Source: Streptomyces gossypii | GTDB taxonomy: Bacteria; Actinomycetota; Actinomycetes; Streptomycetales; Streptomycetaceae | Length of the DNA: 42,969 bases | NCBI RefSeq assembly: GCF_025165795.1 | Contig: NZ_JAJAGO010000024.1 | Location: forward strand, 1 to 42,969 | Reading direction: 5' to 3' | In this document: positions 38,964 through 42,969 of the stretch, piece by piece | How the letters are laid out: each line of letters starts with the position of its first letter | Position numbering within the stretch: the stretch's first letter is position 1 | Made by a program: the position numbers and the translations under genes | The notes under the pieces: generated by a model | What the model was told of the DNA's origin: nothing | What the model saw: the letters and a program-made list of their open reading frames with translations, nothing else | The model's database searches: none

Positions 38964-39941
38964 TCACTTCCCCTCGGGGCGGTTGGCCCGCAGGTAGAAC
39001 ACCGCGAAGACGGCGGAGATCAGGATCAGGATGTTGCCGACGACGGCACCGGCGCCGAAGTCCAGTTCGACGAAGGACTGCTGGTAGGTGAGCGTGCCCA
39101 GCGTCTGGGTGGCGTCGGCCGGCCCTCCGTCGGTGAGGGCGAGGATCAGATCGAGGATCTTCACGGTGGACATGAAGCCGAGTACGAGCACGACGGTGAT
39201 CACTGGCCGGAGCATCGGCAGGGTGATCGAGCGGAAGGTCCGCCAGGCCGACGCGCCGTCCAGCGAGGCCGCCTCGTACAGCTCCCTGGGTATCTCCTGG
39301 AGGCCGCCGTACAGGATGACCATGTTGAAGGGGATGCCGATCCAGATGTTCACCATGATCACGGAGAACAGCGCCATGGACGGGCTGGTGAGCCAGGGCG
39401 AGGAGCCGTCGCCCAGGCCGATCGTGTGCAGGAAGCTGTTGAGCACCCCGGTGTCCTGGTCGAGGATGCGGCGCCACACGACGCCGGAGACGACCATCGG
39501 GACGAGCCAGGGCAGCAGGATCAGCGAGCGCAGCACGCCGTTGAGCGGGAACTTCCGGCTGAAGAAGACCGCGAGGGCGAGACCGATGCAGAACTGGCCC
39601 AGCAGCGATCCCGCGGTGAAGACGAGGGTGTGCCACAGGGCTTGGCCGAACAGTCCGTCCTCGAAGACGGCGCGCCAGTTGTCGAGACCGTTGAAGGGCG
39701 CCTCGCCGTTGAAGAAGGTGGACGGCGAGTAGTCCTGGAAGCTCATCACGATGTTGCGGACGAGCGGGTAGCCGAAGAAGAGCAGCATGAAGGCGACGGC
39801 GGGGGCGATGAACCCCCACTGTCCGAGCCTGCGGTTGCGGCGATTGCGGCTGTTGCGTCTGCGCAGCTCATCGGAGTGCGGCTGCGCGGCCTTCGGGTCC
39901 GCGGGGCGGGCGGCGGAGGCGGATGCCGTGGTGGTGGACAT
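38964..39941 (-). CDS. Sugar ABC transporter permease (MalF/CebF-like)
   Basis: The 325-residue protein has an Arg/Asn-rich cytoplasmic N-terminus (RRRNSRNRRNRRLGQ, encoded by short repeats) and six likely membrane helices. The EAA loop is RELYEAASLDGASAWRTFRS. It is the MalF-class partner of the downstream permease. ATG 39941 follows GAGGTAA; a longer frame to 39989 would overlap the binding-protein gene. It lies 10 bp after that gene's stop. Confidence 0.9.
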   Translation of the reverse strand: MSTTTASASAARPADPKAAQPHSDELRRRNSRNRRNRRLGQWGFIAPAVAFMLLFFGYPLVRNIVMSFQDYSPSTFFNGEAPFNGLDNWRAVFEDGLFGQALWHTLVFTAGSLLGQFCIGLALAVFFSRKFPLNGVLRSLILLPWLVPMVVSGVVWRRILDQDTGVLNSFLHTIGLGDGSSPWLTSPSMALFSVIMVNIWIGIPFNMVILYGGLQEIPRELYEAASLDGASAWRTFRSITLPMLRPVITVVLVLGFMSTVKILDLILALTDGGPADATQTLGTLTYQQSFVELDFGAGAVVGNILILISAVFAVFYLRANRPEGK

Positions 39942-39951
39942 GGTGGTTACC

Positions 39952-41229
39952 TCAGTTCCCGCTCGTGGCCCGCTCCTGGGCCTGCTCAAGAGCCGCCCGG
40001 GTGCTGGTCTTGCCGGTCAGGGCGGACTGGAAGGCGCTCTGCAGAGCGAGGGAGACGGTGGGCCACCTGTCGCCGATCTTGGCGGTCCGGGAGCGCCCCT
40101 CGGCGACCTGGTTGGCGAGCGAGGACAGCTCGGGAACCTGTCTGCGCCACTCGGCGGCGGCCTGCTCGTTCGCGGGCACCATGGAGCTCTTCAGCGCGTA
40201 GTCGGTCTGCTCGCTGCGGCTGGTGAGGCAGTTGATCACGCGCCCGGCCTTCTTCTCCCGTGCGCTGTCGCCCGTGTTGGAGGCGGTGAGGACGGCGCCG
40301 CCCAGCGGGGCCACCGAGTCGTCCCCGGCCTCTGGCACGGGGATGGTGGCGATGCCGTAGTCGAGGTTCTTCTGCGCGTCGAGGGTCTCCAGCTGCCAGG
40401 GCCCGTTGATCATCATGGCCGCGTTGCCCGCCATGAACTGGTCGTTGACGTCGGCCTGCGTCCAGTTGACCGTGGACTTCGACAGCGAACGGTCCTTGAT
40501 GAGGGACTTCCAGAAGTTGAGCGCCTCAGCCGCCTCCGGGCTGTCCAGATCGGTCTCGTCACCGCCGTTGGACCACATGAACGGCATGAACTGGAAGACC
40601 CCGTCCTCCGCGCCACCGGCGCTCAGGGCGACGCCGTACTGCTTGCCGCGGGTCAGGTCCTTGGCCGTGGTGCGAAGTTCGTCCCAGGTGGTGGGCACCT
40701 CGACTCCGGCCTTGTCGAGGATCTTCTTGTTGTAGAAGAGGGCCAGGGTGTTCACCGAACGGGCGGCACCGTAGTACGTGCCGTCGTAGGAACCGAACTT
40801 GACGATGCCCTCGGGTATCCCGCTGTCGGAGACGCCGACCTCTTCGAGCGGGACCAGGCCCCCGGCCGCCGCGAAGGACGGCACCTGCGACGCGTCCAGC
40901 TGGAGCACGTCCGGCAGCGACTTGGACGACGCCATTCGCAGTGCCTTGGTGAGGAGTTGGGCGGCGGGGACACTCTGCTGCTCGATGGTGATGCCGAGCT
41001 TCTTGCTGCAGCGCGCCATCGCTTCGGCGTCCCAGCGGTGGAAGGATTCGTCGGTCGAGGAGTTCAGCACGGTGTACACGTCGGGGTCGCGCTCCTGGGA
41101 GCAGCCGGCAAGCCCGGCGGTGGCGACGATGGTGAGGGTGACGGAAAGGGGTATCAGCCTCCGCCGGACGGTGCGCCCGGCGGAGCGTCGACGCCTGCGC
41201 GGAGCGGCATCCGAGGAGTCAGCTGTCAC
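39952..41229 (-). CDS. Sugar ABC transporter substrate-binding lipoprotein
   Basis: The 425-residue protein is an extracellular solute-binding protein of family 1. An Arg-rich N-terminus and a hydrophobic segment lead to the lipobox LAGC (residue Cys about 43), so it is lipid-anchored outside the membrane. Features such as FYNKKILDKAGVEVPTTWDE and AAMMINGPW are typical of CUT1 sugar binders. GTG 41229 with AAGGG upstream is the best start. The two permeases and a beta-glucosidase follow. The ligand is probably a short glucoside or xylose-containing oligosaccharide. The 131-bp gap to xylA includes a hairpin and may carry a second promoter. Confidence 0.9.
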   Translation of the reverse strand: MTADSSDAAPRRRRRSAGRTVRRRLIPLSVTLTIVATAGLAGCSQERDPDVYTVLNSSTDESFHRWDAEAMARCSKKLGITIEQQSVPAAQLLTKALRMASSKSLPDVLQLDASQVPSFAAAGGLVPLEEVGVSDSGIPEGIVKFGSYDGTYYGAARSVNTLALFYNKKILDKAGVEVPTTWDELRTTAKDLTRGKQYGVALSAGGAEDGVFQFMPFMWSNGGDETDLDSPEAAEALNFWKSLIKDRSLSKSTVNWTQADVNDQFMAGNAAMMINGPWQLETLDAQKNLDYGIATIPVPEAGDDSVAPLGGAVLTASNTGDSAREKKAGRVINCLTSRSEQTDYALKSSMVPANEQAAAEWRRQVPELSSLANQVAEGRSRTAKIGDRWPTVSLALQSAFQSALTGKTSTRAALEQAQERATSGN

Positions 41230-41263
41230 GGTGTGGGCCCTTGCGTGCGGTGGGGTGCCGGTG

Positions 41264-41293
41264 CCTCCGCGGAACCACTGTGTGCCGCGGAGG
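41264..41293. terminator. Hairpin between xylA and the binding-protein gene
   Basis: CCTCCGCGG (41264-41272) and CCGCGGAGG (41285-41293) pair perfectly around 12 nt. It lies after xylA on the minus strand and before the binding-protein gene. It may end part of the xylA transcript or protect the 3' end. A second 9-bp pairing (41257-41265 with 41312-41320) overlaps it and could be an alternative fold. Confidence 0.55.
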
Positions 41294-41360
41294 ACGAGGG
41301 GCGGAATCACGGGCACCGGCGGGCCCGTGAGCGCAGGGAGGGGTCAGCGCGCGCCGAGGA

Positions 41361-42530
41361 TCAGCGCACGCCGAGAAGGTGGTCCATGGCGAGCTGGTCG
41401 AGGCGCTCGAAGGCCATGGAGCGCCCGGCGGCCTCGGCCACGTCGAAGTCCTCGAAGGAGGCGCGGTCGGCGAGCAGCGCGGAGAGGCCGTCCGCGGCGG
41501 TGGGCTGGGCCAGCTGGTCCAGCCGCGAGGCCCGCAGTGCTTCCTGGACTTCGGAGTCGGCGCGGAAGGCGGCCGAACGCTCTTGGAGGATCAGGTAGTT
41601 GCGCATGCAGTTCTTCGCCGACTCCCACACCCCGTCGAAGCCGTCGGTGCGCGCGGGCTTGAAGTCGAAGTGCCTCGACCCTGCGTATCCGGCCGATTCC
41701 AGCAGGTCGACGAGCCAGAAAGCCTGTCGCAGGTCGCCCGCGCCGAAGCGCATGTCCTGGTCGTACTTGATGCCGGACTGGCCGTTGAGGTCCAGGTGGA
41801 AGAGCTTGCCCGACCACAGCGCCTGGGCGATGCCGTGCGGGAAGTTCAGCCCGGCCATCTGCTCGTGCCCGGTCTCCGGGTTGACGCCGAACATGTCCGG
41901 ACGCTCCAGGCGCTCGATGAAGGCGAGGGCGTGTCCGATCGTCGGCAGCAGGATGTCGCCACGCGGCTCGTTGGGCTTCGGCTCGATGGCGAAGCGCAGG
42001 TCGTAGCCCTGTTCGGTGACGTAGTCGCCGAGGAGGTCGAACGCCTCCTTCATGCGGTCCAGGGCGTCCCGTACGTCCTTCGCGCCGCCGGACTCGGCAC
42101 CCTCGCGGCCGCCCCAGGCGACATAGGTCTTGGCCCCCAGCTCCACGGCCAGATCGATGTTGCGGATCGTCTTGCGCAGCGCGTAGCGGCGCACGTCGCG
42201 GTCGTTGGCGGTGAAGCCGCCGTCCTTGAAGACGGGGTGGGTGAAGAGGTTGGTGGTGGCCATCGGCACCTTCATGCCGGTGGCGTCGAGAGCGGCGCGG
42301 AAGCGCTTGACGATCGCGGCACGCTCGGTCTCGGTGCTCCCGAAGGGGATCAGGTCGTCGTCGTGGAAGGTCACGCCGTGTGCACCCAGCGCGGCGAGCC
42401 GCTCGACGGACTCGACCGGGTCGAGGGCGGGACGGGTGGCTTCGCCGAAGGGGTCGTTGCCCCGCCAGCCAACGGTCCACAGCCCGAAGGTGAACCTGTC
42501 CTCCGGGGTGGGGGTGAAGCGTTCCGACAT
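41361..42530 (-). CDS. xylA: Xylose isomerase
   Basis: The 389-residue enzyme interconverts D-xylose and D-xylulose using divalent metal. The sequence is of the short actinomycete (class I) type: FGLWTVGWRGNDPFG at the start, VTFHDDDLIPFG with the catalytic His54, FAIEPKPNEPRGDI with metal ligand Glu, and FHLDLNGQSGIKYDQD with the Asp ligands. AAGGGG precedes ATG 42530. No xylulokinase gene is in the window. It is divergent from an alpha-xylosidase gene with a 286-bp shared control region and is followed by the ABC operon. Confidence 0.96.
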   Translation of the reverse strand: MSERFTPTPEDRFTFGLWTVGWRGNDPFGEATRPALDPVESVERLAALGAHGVTFHDDDLIPFGSTETERAAIVKRFRAALDATGMKVPMATTNLFTHPVFKDGGFTANDRDVRRYALRKTIRNIDLAVELGAKTYVAWGGREGAESGGAKDVRDALDRMKEAFDLLGDYVTEQGYDLRFAIEPKPNEPRGDILLPTIGHALAFIERLERPDMFGVNPETGHEQMAGLNFPHGIAQALWSGKLFHLDLNGQSGIKYDQDMRFGAGDLRQAFWLVDLLESAGYAGSRHFDFKPARTDGFDGVWESAKNCMRNYLILQERSAAFRADSEVQEALRASRLDQLAQPTAADGLSALLADRASFEDFDVAEAAGRSMAFERLDQLAMDHLLGVR

Positions 42531-42816
42531 GATGCGGCCCCTTGCTGCCGAGGTGCCCGATACGAACCGGGATTGATTTGTTTACAGTGATGACTAATAC
42601 GCCATCGCAGCGATGAACACCAGGGGTCTGACCACTTCAATCTGCGCCCGAATGGGTATAGACAGGTGAAGACAGACTGGGGCACGTGGGAGGTCAGGCG
42701 CGCTCGCCACTCCTCGCTCCGATATTTGTTTTGCACACGATCAAACTCGCCCGGCCACTGGCCCTCGTACCGCCGAGACCGGCGGCAGGCAGTGCCCCGT
42801 CCCCCCAAGGAAGATC
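42531..42816. promoter_or_regulatory. Divergent xylA / alpha-xylosidase control region
   Basis: This region is AT-richer than its surroundings. ATTTGTTT occurs at 42576-42583, about 47 bp from the xylA start, and again at 42724-42731, about 86 bp from the alpha-xylosidase start. The second copy is part of a TTTG-N8-CAAA dyad. Between them is a perfect 13-bp palindrome CATCGCAGCGATG (42603-42615). These are candidate operators for a xylose-responsive ROK repressor. TATAGA at 42657-42662 is a possible plus-strand -10. Confidence 0.5.
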
Positions 42817-42969
42817 ATGAAGTTCACTGACGGCTTCTGGCTGATGCGTGAGGGTGTTGAGGCCTCTTACGCGGCGCAGGCCCGTGAGGTCACCACCGGT
42901 GAGGGTGCCTTCACCGCGCATGCGGCGGTGCGGCGGGTGGAGCGGCGTGGTGACACGTTGAACGCGCCG
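42817..42969 (+). CDS. GH31 alpha-xylosidase (YicI-like), N-terminal part only
   Basis: Fifty-one residues are visible before the window ends. MKFTDGFWLMREGVEASYAA and the following VRRVERRGDTLNAP match the N-terminal beta-sandwich start of actinomycete alpha-xylosidases. The catalytic region lies outside the window, so the call rests on the N-terminus and on context with xylA. Such enzymes release xylose from isoprimeverose and xyloglucan oligosaccharides. AAGGAAG precedes the ATG. Confidence 0.75.
   Translation, partial: MKFTDGFWLMREGVEASYAAQAREVTTGEGAFTAHAAVRRVERRGDTLNAP

Overview
The window is about 43 kb of very GC-rich DNA with short intergenic gaps, many GTG/TTG starts, stop-start overlaps of the ATGA type, rare TTA leucine codons and typical actinomycete families (DUF5753/DUF397 pairs, anti-sigma HATPases, Asp23 proteins, CobK/CobF, CebEFG-like sugar ABC systems). 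This points to Streptomyces or a close relative. No rRNA, tRNA, CRISPR array or intact mobile element is visible. One decayed tyrosine-recombinase remnant is present.

Layout. (1) 1-3297, plus strand: the end of an unidentified gene, then an alpha/beta hydrolase, a FAD-dependent epoxidase/monooxygenase-like protein and a SAM methyltransferase. They look like a small tailoring or biosynthetic operon that continues off the left edge. A 1.15-kb non-coding stretch with a strong promoter, a 14-codon leader ORF and helically phased repeats separates it from a large LuxR-type ATPase regulator (4452-7046). Both the hydrolase and the regulator carry a TTA codon. (2) 7151-16172, minus strand: a complete trans-4-hydroxy-L-proline catabolic locus. 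It comprises an XRE-cupin regulator, a three-subunit D-hydroxyproline dehydrogenase (FAD oxidase-type, 2Fe-2S and FAD/NAD subunits), a DapA-family deaminase, a hydroxyproline epimerase, an AGCS sodium symporter and a 2,5-dioxovalerate dehydrogenase, taking hydroxyproline to 2-oxoglutarate. A near-consensus promoter overlaps the regulator stop codon and an 18-bp perfect palindrome sits at the expected transcription start. (3) 16314-25255, housekeeping and stress genes: cobK and cobF overlapping tail to tail, an anti-sigma-type ATPase, an Asp23 protein, a Tat-exported PhoX phosphatase with a PHO-box-like site, two phosphotransferases, a tautomerase-YHS fusion behind a CsoR-like operator, and a GrpB protein. 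(4) 25305-28208, accessory: a VapB45/VapC45-like toxin-antitoxin pair, two small Streptomyces-type conserved proteins, and a DUF5753 regulator with its DUF397 partner. (5) 28256-36562, regulators and detoxification-type genes: MerR/MFS, hydrolase, SnoaL-like protein, LacI, MerR/NmrA-like reductase, ROK repressor, an integrase remnant and a MerR-methyltransferase fusion. (6) 36713-42969: GH1 beta-glucosidase, ABC sugar importer, xylose isomerase and, divergently, the start of a GH31 alpha-xylosidase. Together these look like a locus for xylose-containing oligosaccharides, possibly xyloglucan fragments, with the ROK protein at 33937 as a candidate regulator.

Recurring regulatory architecture: several plus-strand genes have a TAnnnT -10 element 6-9 nt before the start codon, suggesting leaderless mRNAs. 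Three of them are at MerR-family loci with unusually long (19-20 bp) promoter spacers. Several convergent gene pairs are separated by strong hairpins. The most striking is a 25-bp perfect hairpin whose two arms contain the two stop codons.
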